Shown here piece by piece: positions 38,265-47,416 of a DNA stretch of 64,000 nucleotides. The stretch covers positions 7,596 through 71,595 of the forward strand of contig JAKAFW010000019.1 of assembly GCA_021817845.1 (NCBI GenBank), given 5' to 3'. The position numbers were made by a program, and so were the translations under genes. The notes under the pieces are model-generated. The model was not told the origin of the DNA. It did not search any database and saw only the letters and a program-made list of their open reading frames with translations. Positions within the stretch are counted from its first letter, which is position 1; each line of letters starts with the position of its first letter. The stretch is from FEN-1297 sp021817845 (GTDB lineage Bacteria > Bacteroidota > Ignavibacteria > Ignavibacteriales > Ignavibacteriaceae).

Positions 38265-39455
38265 TTATTTTAATATTGGGATTATATCTTTTTGTATCTC
38301 ATTCCCTGTAGCTATTACCTTGCCTTCGGGTGTTATAAAGACATCAATTTCACTTCTTACACCGAACTCTTGTAAATATATACCTGGTTCAATTGAAAAA
38401 GAAGTTGAAGGTAACAGCAATCGCTCGTCTTTGGTTTCATAATTGTCCATGTGGGCTCCGCTTCCATGCAAATCTGTCGTTATCGAATGACCGGTTCTAT
38501 GAAAAAAGTATTCACCGTACCCTGCATTAGAAATAACGTTTCTTGCAGCGTCATCAACTTCAAAACCACGGACTTCTTTATGAGCAGCAAACCTTGATGA
38601 AACAAAATTAAAAGCTTCATCTCTTGCTTTTGAAACGATATTAAAGATATCAATGTACTTTTCAGGAATCGAATCACCGGCAAAACCAACCCAGGTTATA
38701 TCAGCCCAAACAGAGTCTGTATTTTTCGTCTTTGCCCAGAGGTCAATCAACACAAAATCCTTCTTGTGAATTGGTTTGAAGATTTCTGAAGTCGGAGTAT
38801 AATGAGGGTTCGCGCTGTTTTCATTTACACCGACAATCGGAGGCGAATCTGTATAATAATTTCGCTTTTCAAATTCATCCATAATATATTGTTGAACATC
38901 ATATTCGGTTAAATTAGAAGAAGACAATAGTTTTGTTTTAATAAAATTAAATGCTCCTCTTACTATTTGAGTTAGATCATTTGCAACGGGCTTGTTATCA
39001 ATAAATTGTCCTTCTGACCAAACTGCCGCAAACATGGAAATCAAATCGGCGCTACTTTTTACCTCTACTCCGTATGATTTTATTAACTCAATTGTACCGG
39101 CATCCACCTTTGCTACATAAGGGATAGAATTAAGAGGCGAGTATTCCATAGCTACTGACTTTACATTTTCTAAAATATTTTTTAAGTGTCCGGTGAGCGA
39201 AGAATGGTTCGCGTATTTTAATTTTTCACCGGGCAGATGATCTAAAAATCCTGATTCAATTGCATTAACAATCTTTTTTGGATCCCCATCTTTTGGAATA
39301 AAATAGAAAAATCGCCTTGTAAGATGACTTTCTTTTGGAAGATTCAAAATACTTAATGCCAAATCATTTGAACCACGGAAATCAAAAAAAAGCCATCCGT
39401 CAAATCCCATGCTTTTGATTATCCCCTGAATTTTTTTTAAGTCAAAGCTACTCAT
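38265..39455 (-). CDS. M24 family aminopeptidase P-like metallopeptidase
   Basis: The 396-residue protein has an N-terminal creatinase-like domain and a C-terminal pita-bread catalytic domain. Metal ligands can be traced: Asp in VLIDLWAK, Asp in VWADITW, His in FFHRTGHSITTD, Glu in SIEPGIYL and Glu in GVRSEIDVF. Family members cut Xaa-Pro bonds; the exact specificity is open. It is probably cytoplasmic, since no signal peptide is seen. It runs convergently to the respiratory operon and lies just downstream of the pseudo-receiver kinase. Confidence 0.88.
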   Translation of the reverse strand: MSSFDLKKIQGIIKSMGFDGWLFFDFRGSNDLALSILNLPKESHLTRRFFYFIPKDGDPKKIVNAIESGFLDHLPGEKLKYANHSSLTGHLKNILENVKSVAMEYSPLNSIPYVAKVDAGTIELIKSYGVEVKSSADLISMFAAVWSEGQFIDNKPVANDLTQIVRGAFNFIKTKLLSSSNLTEYDVQQYIMDEFEKRNYYTDSPPIVGVNENSANPHYTPTSEIFKPIHKKDFVLIDLWAKTKNTDSVWADITWVGFAGDSIPEKYIDIFNIVSKARDEAFNFVSSRFAAHKEVRGFEVDDAARNVISNAGYGEYFFHRTGHSITTDLHGSGAHMDNYETKDERLLLPSTSFSIEPGIYLQEFGVRSEIDVFITPEGKVIATGNEIQKDIIPILK

Positions 39456-39488
39456 TGTATCCTCATTACTGGTTATAGAAAATTGAAT

Positions 39489-40583
39489 TTAGTTATCAAA
39501 AATAATAGAAACCTTTGTACCTTCTCCTACTACGCTTTCCAACTTGAAAACGCCGCCGTGAAGCTCGGCAATTTTTTTTGCAATAATTAGTCCAAGCCCG
39601 GAACCCTGCTGCTCAAGTTTTAACCTGTTAAACTGCATGTAAGCTCCGATTGAAGCAATTTCTTCAGTCGTCATTCCGATTCCATTATCGGAAATCTCTA
39701 TCATTACACTTGAATCGTTAGCCATCAAATTAACATTAACTACTGTTCCCTTAGATGAGAATTTAAATGAATTATCTACGATTTCCAGAACCATCTTGTT
39801 TAGAAATTCTTCCGACATTCTAATTGCAGAGTTCTCTATTTCGATTGATATATCTTCTTCGCGTCCGGTACGCTGCGCAATTTTTTTACCCGCTGATATA
39901 ATAGCTTCAGCGGGATTTAAAAAATAAGAATTTCTTAATGCATTTATTTTTGCTTGATCTCTTTCAATTAGTTCGAGCTGCGCAAATGTTACAAAATTTT
40001 CGGTAAGCTTTTTAAGACGGTTAGCATCTTTCCGGATATATCCAAGCATTTCAAGAACTTCATCTTTGGATAAATTATTTAAATCTTTAATCAGAAAGTC
40101 GGAAAATCCTAAAATACCGTTTAACGGTGTGAAAAATTCATGTGGAAGTAGAAATGAAATACTGCCTCTAAGCTGATCTAATTTTTCGTCAGACTTTTTT
40201 TTAATTGAATCAAATTTTGCAACAGCAAGTCGGAATATTTTTTCAAGCTCCCTTGATTGAAACGGCTTTTGAATAAAATAATCGAGCTGCGATGTTTGGT
40301 AATTTTCAAATTTGGAGGAATCTTTTTCTAACAAAAAGATGAAGGGAATAGATGAAAGAAAGGTATCTTCCCGCCAGGAAGAAATATTTAATTCAAATTC
40401 ATTTTGGAAAAGATTCTTATTACATATAATAACATCAGGCAATTTTCTTAAAGCCATCGAATAACCACTAACTCCCGACTCGGCAAAATCAAAAGAATTG
40501 CTCTCACTATTTAAAGCTTCCAAAATTTGTTTAACTGTCGATTGATCTTTTTCAATAAGTAAAATATTTTTCATAATTTCCAT
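39489..40583 (-). CDS. Histidine kinase with N-terminal degenerate receiver domain
   Basis: The 364-residue protein has a receiver-like domain (~5-120) followed by HisKA and HATPase domains. The kinase part looks active: LLPHEFFTPLNG with H148, an N-box VDNSFKFS, and the ATP motifs DNGIGM and GSGLGL. In the receiver the aspartate pocket is lost: the LIEKD acidic pair is altered and N55 stands where the phospho-accepting Asp is expected (PDVIICNKN), although the conserved Lys in YFIQKPF remains. There is no transmembrane segment, so it is a cytoplasmic sensor. ATG codons at residues 1 and 4 are both possible starts. Confidence 0.85.
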   Translation of the reverse strand: MEIMKNILLIEKDQSTVKQILEALNSESNSFDFAESGVSGYSMALRKLPDVIICNKNLFQNEFELNISSWREDTFLSSIPFIFLLEKDSSKFENYQTSQLDYFIQKPFQSRELEKIFRLAVAKFDSIKKKSDEKLDQLRGSISFLLPHEFFTPLNGILGFSDFLIKDLNNLSKDEVLEMLGYIRKDANRLKKLTENFVTFAQLELIERDQAKINALRNSYFLNPAEAIISAGKKIAQRTGREEDISIEIENSAIRMSEEFLNKMVLEIVDNSFKFSSKGTVVNVNLMANDSSVMIEISDNGIGMTTEEIASIGAYMQFNRLKLEQQGSGLGLIIAKKIAELHGGVFKLESVVGEGTKVSIIFDN

Positions 40584-40763
40584 TTTTTTACAACTTTATA
40601 ATAATTAAAAAAAATCATTTAGAAAACTTGCTGTTTATGAAAAACCACCCATCTTTTAGTCATAAAACTATTTTAAGCTGAAAAATACTTTCACTATATT
40701 GCAACTTAAATTTACATAATTCTAAAAATTATTCTAAAAAAATTTTACATTTTCGGAGATTAA

Positions 40764-43334
40764 ATGATTAAATTTTTGGGTTCTTATAATGTTGTGCCTT
40801 CTTTACCGGAAAATTTAGAAAAATTAAGAGAGCTAGCATATAATATTCACTGGAGCTGGAATCCCGATGCGCGGGAATTGTTCCGAAGGCTCGACAGAGA
40901 GCTTTGGGATGATACTAATCATAACCCTGTTATGATTTTAGGGAGAATCAGCCAGGAAAGACTTGAGGAAATTTCGCATGATGATGGGTTCAAAGCTCAT
41001 CTTCAGCGAGTTCATAATAAATTAAACGAATATTTAACTGAGAAAACATGGTTCCAAAAAAAATATAATTTTGACGACTCGTTCAACATCATTTATTTTT
41101 CCGCCGAGTTTGGATTAACGGAATGCCTTCAAACATATTCCGGAGGTCTGGGGGTCTTGGCTGGTGATCATCTTAAAGCTTCAAGCGATTTAGGAATTCC
41201 ATTAACCGGTATTGGCTTGCTTTATAAGGAGGGGTATTTCCAACAATATCTTAACGCGGACGGCTGGCAGCACGAACGATATGAAATTAATGACTTCGAT
41301 AACCTTCCTATGAAACTTGTCATGAATGAAAAGAACGAACCATTAATGTTATCAGTTAGGTTTACTGATCGGGATGTGTTCTTCCAGGTTTGGAAAATCC
41401 AAGTCGGCAGAATTTCTCTCTTCTTGCTGGATACGAACGTTCAAAAAAATAATGAAGTTGATAGGAAAATTCTTGAAACTCTTTACGGAGGAAACGTTGA
41501 AACAAGAATTCAACAAGAAATAATATTAGGCATAGGTGGGATTAGAACGATGCATGCTCTCGGTATTAAGCCGGCTATATGCCATATGAACGAAGGACAT
41601 TCCGCATTTCTTTCTTTGGAAAGAATAAGATATGCAATACAAAATCATGGTCTTTCTTTTAATGAAGCAAAAGAGGTTGGTTACCATTCAAACGTTTTTA
41701 CGACTCATACTCCGGTTCCGGCTGGCATTGATGTTTTTTCAAATGAATTAATAGAAAAATATTTTGGATCATATTATAGGAATGAATTAAAAATTTCGGA
41801 TAAGGATTTCTATGCCCTCGGATCAATTTATAAAACAAACGGCTCAAGTGTTTTCAATATGGCGCACCTTGCTATGAATACTGCTGGTTATATAAATGGC
41901 GTTAGTAAACTTCACGGGGAAGTCTCAAAAAAAATGTGGGCTTCCGGTTACAAAAATGTTCCGTTCAACGAAATTCCTATTGGACACATAACAAACGGAG
42001 TTCATATTAGATCGCACATTTCCAGGGAGATGGAAGATCTACTTTTGCAATACATAGGTGAAAATTGGGTAACAAATCCTACGTCGTCAAATCTGTGGGA
42101 AAGGATCGACAAAATTCCCGACGAAGAACTTTGGAGAACCCACGAACGTCGCCGAGAAAGGTTAGTCGCTTTTGCAAGACGGCGTTTGATAAAACAGATT
42201 AAATCACGCGGCGGAAGCCAGGAGGAGCTAGCAATTGCTTCGGAAATTCTTGACCCGTCTGCTTTAACTATTGGGTTTGCAAGAAGATTTGCGACATATA
42301 AAAGAGCTACGTTGATTTTCAAAGATATTGAAAGGCTTGCGGATATAGTGAACAATAAGCATTACCCGGTGCAATTTATTATTGCTGGCAAAGCCCATCC
42401 AAAAGATGAAGAAGGAAAAAGATTCATACAGGAAATTTTCCAAATTGCTAAAGAGGAAAGATTCAGAAGGAAAATTGTCTTCTTAGAAAATTATGATATG
42501 AATGTTGCTCATTATTTGGTTGAAGGCTGCGATGTATGGATGAATAATCCAAGGAGGCCTCTGGAAGCTAGCGGGACTTCCGGTATGAAAGTAATTGCCA
42601 ACGGCGGATTGAACTTTAGCATTTTAGATGGTTGGTGGGACGAAGGTTTTGATCCGGAAGTCGGATGGAAAATCGGTAATGGTGAAGATTATACAGACCC
42701 TGATTATCAAGATGAAGTGGAATCTAGGCTGTTATACAATACACTCGAGTCAAGCATTGTTCCATTGTTCTATTCACGCGGTGAAGACCGTCTTCCGAGG
42801 CGATGGATTCTAAAAGTAAAAAATTCTATGAAAAAACTTGGACCGGTCTTTAATACTCATCGAATGGTGGAGGAATATTTCGATAAATATTATAAACCTT
42901 CTTTTGAATTAAGGAAACAACTTTCTCTTTCACAGTGGCTTAAATGCAAAGAGTTAACTGCTTGGAAAGCTAAAGTAATAGAAAATTGGAGTTCAATAAA
43001 AGTCGTTAGCGTGAAAACAAACGATAATTCAAAATATATTTTTGTCGGGCAAAGTCTTCCGGTTGAAGCAGAAATTGATTTAGGTGGGCTAACTCATGAA
43101 GATGTGGAGGTTCAAATATATTATGGACCGATGGAAAATAACGACAATCCACACTACAATTTAACTGAAATAATGAATGCGGATCAAAAGAAAACAAAAT
43201 CCGGTTTTTCTAAATATACCGGTAGAATAGTATGCAAAGAAAGCGGTCATCAAGGTTATACGATAAGAATTTTGCCTAAGAATGATCTATTGATTCACCC
43301 GTTTGAATTGGATGTCGTTTATTGGGCGAACTGA
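40764..43334 (+). CDS. glgP: Alpha-glucan (glycogen) phosphorylase
   Basis: The 856-residue protein belongs to the short GlgP family: N-terminal DUF3417 region (ELAYNIHWSWNPDARELFRR), FSAEFGLTECLQTYSGGLGV, and the PLP site with SGTSGMKVIANGG. It releases glucose-1-phosphate from glycogen or maltodextrin. CGGAGATTAA precedes the ATG. The 180-base gap to the divergent kinase gene is AT-rich and shows no clear promoter match. Confidence 0.95.
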   Translation: MIKFLGSYNVVPSLPENLEKLRELAYNIHWSWNPDARELFRRLDRELWDDTNHNPVMILGRISQERLEEISHDDGFKAHLQRVHNKLNEYLTEKTWFQKKYNFDDSFNIIYFSAEFGLTECLQTYSGGLGVLAGDHLKASSDLGIPLTGIGLLYKEGYFQQYLNADGWQHERYEINDFDNLPMKLVMNEKNEPLMLSVRFTDRDVFFQVWKIQVGRISLFLLDTNVQKNNEVDRKILETLYGGNVETRIQQEIILGIGGIRTMHALGIKPAICHMNEGHSAFLSLERIRYAIQNHGLSFNEAKEVGYHSNVFTTHTPVPAGIDVFSNELIEKYFGSYYRNELKISDKDFYALGSIYKTNGSSVFNMAHLAMNTAGYINGVSKLHGEVSKKMWASGYKNVPFNEIPIGHITNGVHIRSHISREMEDLLLQYIGENWVTNPTSSNLWERIDKIPDEELWRTHERRRERLVAFARRRLIKQIKSRGGSQEELAIASEILDPSALTIGFARRFATYKRATLIFKDIERLADIVNNKHYPVQFIIAGKAHPKDEEGKRFIQEIFQIAKEERFRRKIVFLENYDMNVAHYLVEGCDVWMNNPRRPLEASGTSGMKVIANGGLNFSILDGWWDEGFDPEVGWKIGNGEDYTDPDYQDEVESRLLYNTLESSIVPLFYSRGEDRLPRRWILKVKNSMKKLGPVFNTHRMVEEYFDKYYKPSFELRKQLSLSQWLKCKELTAWKAKVIENWSSIKVVSVKTNDNSKYIFVGQSLPVEAEIDLGGLTHEDVEVQIYYGPMENNDNPHYNLTEIMNADQKKTKSGFSKYTGRIVCKESGHQGYTIRILPKNDLLIHPFELDVVYWAN

Positions 43335-43376
43335 CATTAAATTTTTTCAACAGAAATTATAAAATTATCTTGATTT

Positions 43377-44336
43377 ATGTTGTTAGAAACATTAGATGTT
43401 AAAAAAAACGATATCGTGATATTCTCTCAAAATATTTTTGATCTCGAAAATAATTTCAAAATTATTTATAAGGATGATCCTGAAAATCAGATTAAGAATA
43501 TTGGCTATCTCGGTGTTTGCGATTTTGTAAACGAATATAATCCTAAGAATCTTATTGTTTACAGACTACTTACTAACATAAAGGATTTTGAATTTTATCT
43601 TTCAAAATATGGATATGTTATTAACATTAACGGCACTCCGGAACTAATTTATTTTGATCCTGTCTTTGCAATTAAAGAGTTGGAAGATTATACGGAAGCG
43701 ATTCATCATTACGATTTGAGGTTCCGTATACAGCAAGTTGGGTTAACGACGCTTAACCGGATAGGGAATCTTCCGAATTATGCTGAAATTTACAGTATTG
43801 ATTTGCAAGCTTCTGAAGCTAAGTTCCAGAATGATAAAGCCTTTGTTGAAGCGATTTTCTTTGCTCCCAAGAAAATGTCGGAATCTCTAAACACCGGCCT
43901 TAAAATTGATAAACCAAAAGAAATAAGCAAGAGAAAAAATTCAACTAAGGCAAAAGATGAATTTAAAATTTTCAGCCATAATATTGCTGAGGACAAAGAT
44001 TTTGACTACAAGCAAATCAAGGAGATTAAATTTAAATCTTCTCAAAATCCTCCCGAATTGACTAAACTTGGGAAAAATGCTGAGGAGCGTATATCAAAAA
44101 CTAAAGATGTAGAAATTCCCAAATCACTGAAGAGTAGGAAAGAAGAACGAACTACCTTTGGAAAATTTTTAAATAGTAAGATGAAGAATATTGAAAGTAG
44201 AAAGAATTCTTCATCAACCACAGAAAGTGAAACGAAAAGCCAGGTGATTGATCTGTTTAAGTCAACTACTTCCATGAAGAAAGATTTTAAGGGGAAAGAA
44301 AATCGTCAAGTCGTGTTGAAACTTGATAAAAAATAA
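43377..44336 (+). CDS. Unrecognised protein with basic low-complexity C-terminal half
   Basis: The 319-residue protein is not recognised. Residues ~1-180 look folded, with alternating hydrophobic strands and no signal peptide (IVIFSQNIFDLENNFKIIY, then NLIVYRLLTNIKDFEFYLSK). Residues ~185-319 are Lys/Ser/Glu-rich and probably disordered (ISKRKNSTKAKDEFKIF, SRKNSSSTTESETKSQ). It follows glgP by 42 bases in the same direction. An RNA- or protein-binding tail is possible but unproven. Confidence 0.6.
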   Translation: MLLETLDVKKNDIVIFSQNIFDLENNFKIIYKDDPENQIKNIGYLGVCDFVNEYNPKNLIVYRLLTNIKDFEFYLSKYGYVININGTPELIYFDPVFAIKELEDYTEAIHHYDLRFRIQQVGLTTLNRIGNLPNYAEIYSIDLQASEAKFQNDKAFVEAIFFAPKKMSESLNTGLKIDKPKEISKRKNSTKAKDEFKIFSHNIAEDKDFDYKQIKEIKFKSSQNPPELTKLGKNAEERISKTKDVEIPKSLKSRKEERTTFGKFLNSKMKNIESRKNSSSTTESETKSQVIDLFKSTTSMKKDFKGKENRQVVLKLDKK

Positions 44337-44485
44337 ATAATTGAGTTAAAACAGAATCACACCAATCTCCCGTCACTTCTTTTCATCTTTCTTATTCTGT
44401 CGATTTTAATTATTTTTATAGTTAAAATAAATCACTAATTTCTTTACCCAGTGATGGATTTTATTAGAAACATTTAGGAGCTTTG

Positions 44486-45052
44486 ATGACACTTTTACCA
44501 ATTACATTAATCGGCGATAAGATTTTAAGAAGGAAAGCAAGCGCTGTAAAAGAAGTTGATGTTAAAACCATCGAGCTCATAAGGGATATGTTTGAAACGA
44601 TGAGAAATGCAAATGGCATTGGTCTTGCGGCAAATCAAGTAGGCGCAGATAAATCTATTTTCATAATTGATATTTCTGTAATTGAAGGATATGAAGAATT
44701 AAAACCCATGGTATTCATAAATCCTAAAATTACTTACCGCTCCGAAAAAAAAGTATTTATAGAGGAAGGATGTTTGAGTATCCCGGATATTCGGGCTGAA
44801 GTTGAAAGACCCGAAACTATCAAAATGGATTATCAAGATACTGACTTGAAAGAACTAACTATTGAAGCAAAAGACCTCTTAGCCCGTCTTTTACAGCATG
44901 AATATGATCATCTTCAAGGTGTCTTGTTTACCGATTTAATAAGCGATGAGATGAAGAAGAAACTAAAAAGAAATCTGTCGAATATCAAACAAAGAAATAT
45001 TGAATTTCAATATCCGGTAACCGAACATGTCGATTACCAGATGCAATTGTAG
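44486..45052 (+). CDS. def: Peptide deformylase
   Basis: The 188-residue protein has all three deformylase motifs: GIGLAANQVG (~44-53), EGCLSIPD (~93-100) and the zinc/iron-binding HEYDHLQG (~137-144). It removes the formyl group from new proteins. The ATG at 44486 is preferred over the TTG at 44483 because TAGGAG ends five bases upstream. It is followed by fmt, the functional partner that formylates initiator tRNA. Confidence 0.96.
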   Translation: MTLLPITLIGDKILRRKASAVKEVDVKTIELIRDMFETMRNANGIGLAANQVGADKSIFIIDISVIEGYEELKPMVFINPKITYRSEKKVFIEEGCLSIPDIRAEVERPETIKMDYQDTDLKELTIEAKDLLARLLQHEYDHLQGVLFTDLISDEMKKKLKRNLSNIKQRNIEFQYPVTEHVDYQMQL

Positions 45053-45064
45053 CTTGGTACTAAG

Positions 45065-45967
45065 ATGAATATTGTTTTTATGGGCACTCCTGGTTTTGCA
45101 GTACCTTCTTTAAAGATTTTATTAGATAATAATCACAAAATTTCTGCTGTCGTAACTACTCCCGATAAGGAAAGAGGACGCGGACAAAAAGTAACTTTCA
45201 CTGCAGTGAAAGAATTTGCACTCCGAAATAATATTCCGGTCATTCAGCCTGAGAAATTAAAAGAAGAAAGCTTTATCAATTATTTAAAAAATCTCAATGC
45301 CGACATTTTTGTTGTCGTTGCATTCAGAATTTTACCCCGTGAAGTATTTTCAATTCCGCATAAAGGAACTTTTAATCTTCATGGCTCACTGCTGCCAAAA
45401 TATAGAGGGGCTGCTCCGATTCAATGGGCTTTAATTAACGGTGAAAATGAAACTGGCATTACTACTTTTTTTCTCGATGATAAAGTCGACACAGGCAGTA
45501 TGATTCTTCAGGAAAAAATTAAAATTGACGATGAAGATGATTTTGGCTCGCTTCATGATAAGCTGAGTGTACTCGGAGCTGGGGCTGTTTTACAGACAGT
45601 TAACCTGATCGGACACGGGAATGTTGAACTAAAAAAACAAAATGATTCGCTTGCATCGCCGGCACCAAAAATTACAAAAGAGATATTGGAAATAAATTGG
45701 AATTTGCCTGCCGCAAAAATCCATAATTTGGTGAGAGGTCTTTCTCCTTATCCGGTAGCCTTCTTTCATCATAAAGAAAAATTAATAAAAGTTTTCAAAA
45801 CTAAACTCTCCGGTACTGAAGTGTTAATGTCCGGCGAAATTAAACAAACAAAGGATAATCTATTTGTAGGCTGTGGTGATTCATCTATCGAAATTCTTGA
45901 ACTTCAGCTTGAAGGGAAGAAGAGACTTAAGACGAAGGAATTTCTTCGCGGATTTAGCTTCGCTTAA
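45065..45967 (+). CDS. fmt: Methionyl-tRNA formyltransferase
   Basis: The 300-residue protein begins with MNIVFMGTPGFAVPSL, has the formyl-folate site motif HGSLLPKYRGAAPIQWA and the typical C-terminal domain (LSPYPVAFF, GKKRLKTKEFLRG). It formylates Met-tRNA for initiation. It lies 12 bases after def, a common pairing. Confidence 0.97.
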   Translation: MNIVFMGTPGFAVPSLKILLDNNHKISAVVTTPDKERGRGQKVTFTAVKEFALRNNIPVIQPEKLKEESFINYLKNLNADIFVVVAFRILPREVFSIPHKGTFNLHGSLLPKYRGAAPIQWALINGENETGITTFFLDDKVDTGSMILQEKIKIDDEDDFGSLHDKLSVLGAGAVLQTVNLIGHGNVELKKQNDSLASPAPKITKEILEINWNLPAAKIHNLVRGLSPYPVAFFHHKEKLIKVFKTKLSGTEVLMSGEIKQTKDNLFVGCGDSSIEILELQLEGKKRLKTKEFLRGFSFA

Positions 45968-46112
45968 TCTCAGAGTCAGTTTAGTAATTTGTGTAATTGA
46001 TGTTTTGAGATCATAAGAAAGGAATTATCATATCTTCAGAAGTAATTGAAAATAATAAATATCAATACCCTTATTTCCTATAGGCAATTTCCACTTTTAA
46101 TAAATTACTGTA

Positions 46113-46209
46113 GGGCACTTCTAAAAACTATCTTTTATAAAAATTTAACGCAGAGAACGCAAAGAATTCGCAACGTTCGCAGAGAATATTGAAGTTTTTA
46201 GAAGTGCCC
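46113..46209. mobile_element. 97-bp MITE, copy 2, with 4-bp target duplication
   Basis: The same 17-bp perfect terminal inverted repeats as at 2429 bound a 97-bp element that matches copy 1 at 93 of 97 positions. It is flanked by TGTA on both sides (46109-46112 and 46210-46213), a different target from copy 1, which shows independent insertion. It lies about 16 bases downstream of the stop codon of the broken gene on the - strand. The 145 bases between fmt and this element hold nothing recognisable. Confidence 0.85.
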
Positions 46210-46535
46210 TGTATTGATTCAATTTCATCTAATTTATCTCGACGATACAAAATAAACCATGCCCGCAACCTATACCTTCCGGCAAATTCAGCTCAAGATT
46301 TCTTAATACGCACGCCAATTGTGGTCCCATTACACTTGCCCAAAAATTATCTACTGGAAATCGCTGATTATTCCTATATAGCCATGCTAACATTTTTAAT
46401 TCTTCCGACAGCTCATCGTCAGATGACTCAATTAATTCCTTTATCATATTATTATTATTTTCTATTAATGCGCCGCACTGGTTCACAACCGTGTTCCACT
46501 TGTGCTGATATAATTTTATCCTTTCCAGGGCTACA

Positions 46536-46841
46536 CATAGGCGTCAACTTAATATTTCTTCCAAACTCCCTAACCTTTGTAATCACTTGTATTTAACGTA
46601 CTAAAACTATTTATTTATCCTCTACGAGGATAGTTTATTTGTTGGGTTAATTTGTTTCTACAATAATCAAACATCTACGATGTTTTTAGACCTCGTAGAG
46701 GTCAAATTATTGTAGGAAAAGGTTTATTTTACATTGGCAAATCCTCGTAGAGGATTAACAAATTTCCCAGTATTTGCGCTATTCTATTATAATATTATCC
46801 TCAATATTGTAATGTAACAGATCCTTAAGTTGACGCCTATG
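46536..46841. mobile_element. 306-bp non-autonomous terminal-inverted-repeat element
   Basis: Perfect 17-bp inverted ends, CATAGGCGTCAACTTAA at 46536-46552 and its reverse complement at 46825-46841, are flanked by the 9-bp direct repeat AGGGCTACA (46527-46535 and 46842-46850). No transposase is encoded, so it would need one in trans. The inside holds four small hairpins. No second copy is seen in the window and I cannot assign an IS family from the ends alone. Confidence 0.87.
46616..46756. repeat. Cluster of four REP-like mini-hairpins inside the 306-bp element
   Basis: Four perfect stem-loops with three-base loops occur: 46616-46632 (TATCCTC stem, loop TAC), 46669-46685 (AAACATC, loop TAC), 46689-46703 (GACCTC, loop GTA) and 46740-46756 (AATCCTC, loop GTA). 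The two TAC-loop hairpins are inverted relative to the two GTA-loop ones. The inner pair is enclosed by a 10-bp inverted repeat, CTACAATAAT at 46658-46667 and its complement at 46706-46715. The layout resembles REPIN-type repeats. Confidence 0.75.
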
Positions 46842-47176
46842 AGGGCTACAGGATACATATCTTGAAGGTAATCAAGAAACGAAAAGTCTGCTTTCAATTC
46901 AGCCACTCTGCCTTCATAGTCCCTATCAAAAAGTCTATTTACCTGATAACGTAATGGCTGAGGATGAGAATTATAAAAACCGGTATCAGTATGTCTTCCA
47001 ACAAATATCGAACGATCCTTTGTTGTAATCTTCACCCGTTTATTTAATTTGCCTGCAACAATATTTATTAACTCTTTCACTGATGCGCTGTCCCAATATC
47101 TGACATAATAAGATTCAACTTCTTCAGGTTTTAATACCGCCGGATGATGCAGCCACGACATATTGTACGGAAGCAT

Positions 47177-47416
47177 TTCCTTATCCTTTTCAACTCCAAA
47201 GCTTCTGTGTCAAGAAAACTAAAAAACATGATTTGTCACGCATAAAAAAAATCAACTAATTCTGAAATGTTAGATTCTTTTTGTGGAGAAGATTTGTAAA
47301 TTACAACCTATAATTATTTCTTCTCGTTTTTAACGGATATCCTTTTAATCTTTCCTTGGCGGTTAGATGCATTTTGAAATACTTATGAACTATTTCTGAA
47401 TATTTAAGAGTGTTTA
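47177..47416. other. Intergenic region between the broken gene and the cystathionine synthase gene
   Basis: This divergent gap must hold promoters for both flanking genes. The only clear sequence feature is a perfect 13-base palindrome, TTGTAAATTACAA, at 47294-47306, which could be an operator. No good match to the TTTG/TAnnTTTG promoter with correct spacing was found. Confidence 0.35.

Larger units (their letters stand above)
46229..47176 (-). pseudogene. Unrecognised gene split by a 306-bp insertion
   Basis: The N-terminal part runs from the ATG at 47176 (AAGGATAAGGAA just upstream) to the insertion at 46842; the C-terminal part continues from 46535 to the TAG at 46229. Removing the 306-bp element and one 9-bp repeat joins the parts in frame (MYPVAL then ERIKLYQHKW) as a 633-base, 210-residue frame without stops. 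As it stands, the N-terminal frame reads into the element and ends at 46787, giving about 129 residues. The intact protein has no signal peptide or membrane segment and a Cys/Gly/His cluster near the C-terminus (GIGCGHGLFCIVEIN). I do not recognise the family. Confidence 0.8.

Noticed and set aside
44351..44400. Weak 7-bp inverted repeat after the unrecognised gene as a terminator
   Set aside because: ACAGAAT and ATTCTGT are separated by about 35 bases and no T-run follows, so the pairing is unconvincing.
46189..46596. A 135-codon + strand reading frame across the MITE end and the broken gene
   Set aside because: It is antisense to the clearly coding C-terminal half of the broken gene, begins inside the MITE inverted repeat and ends inside the 306-bp element, so it is a chance frame.
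46600..46760. CRISPR-like array of CCTCGTAGAGG repeats
   Set aside because: The repeats are short palindromes of varying sequence in both orientations with irregular spacing, and no cas genes are nearby.
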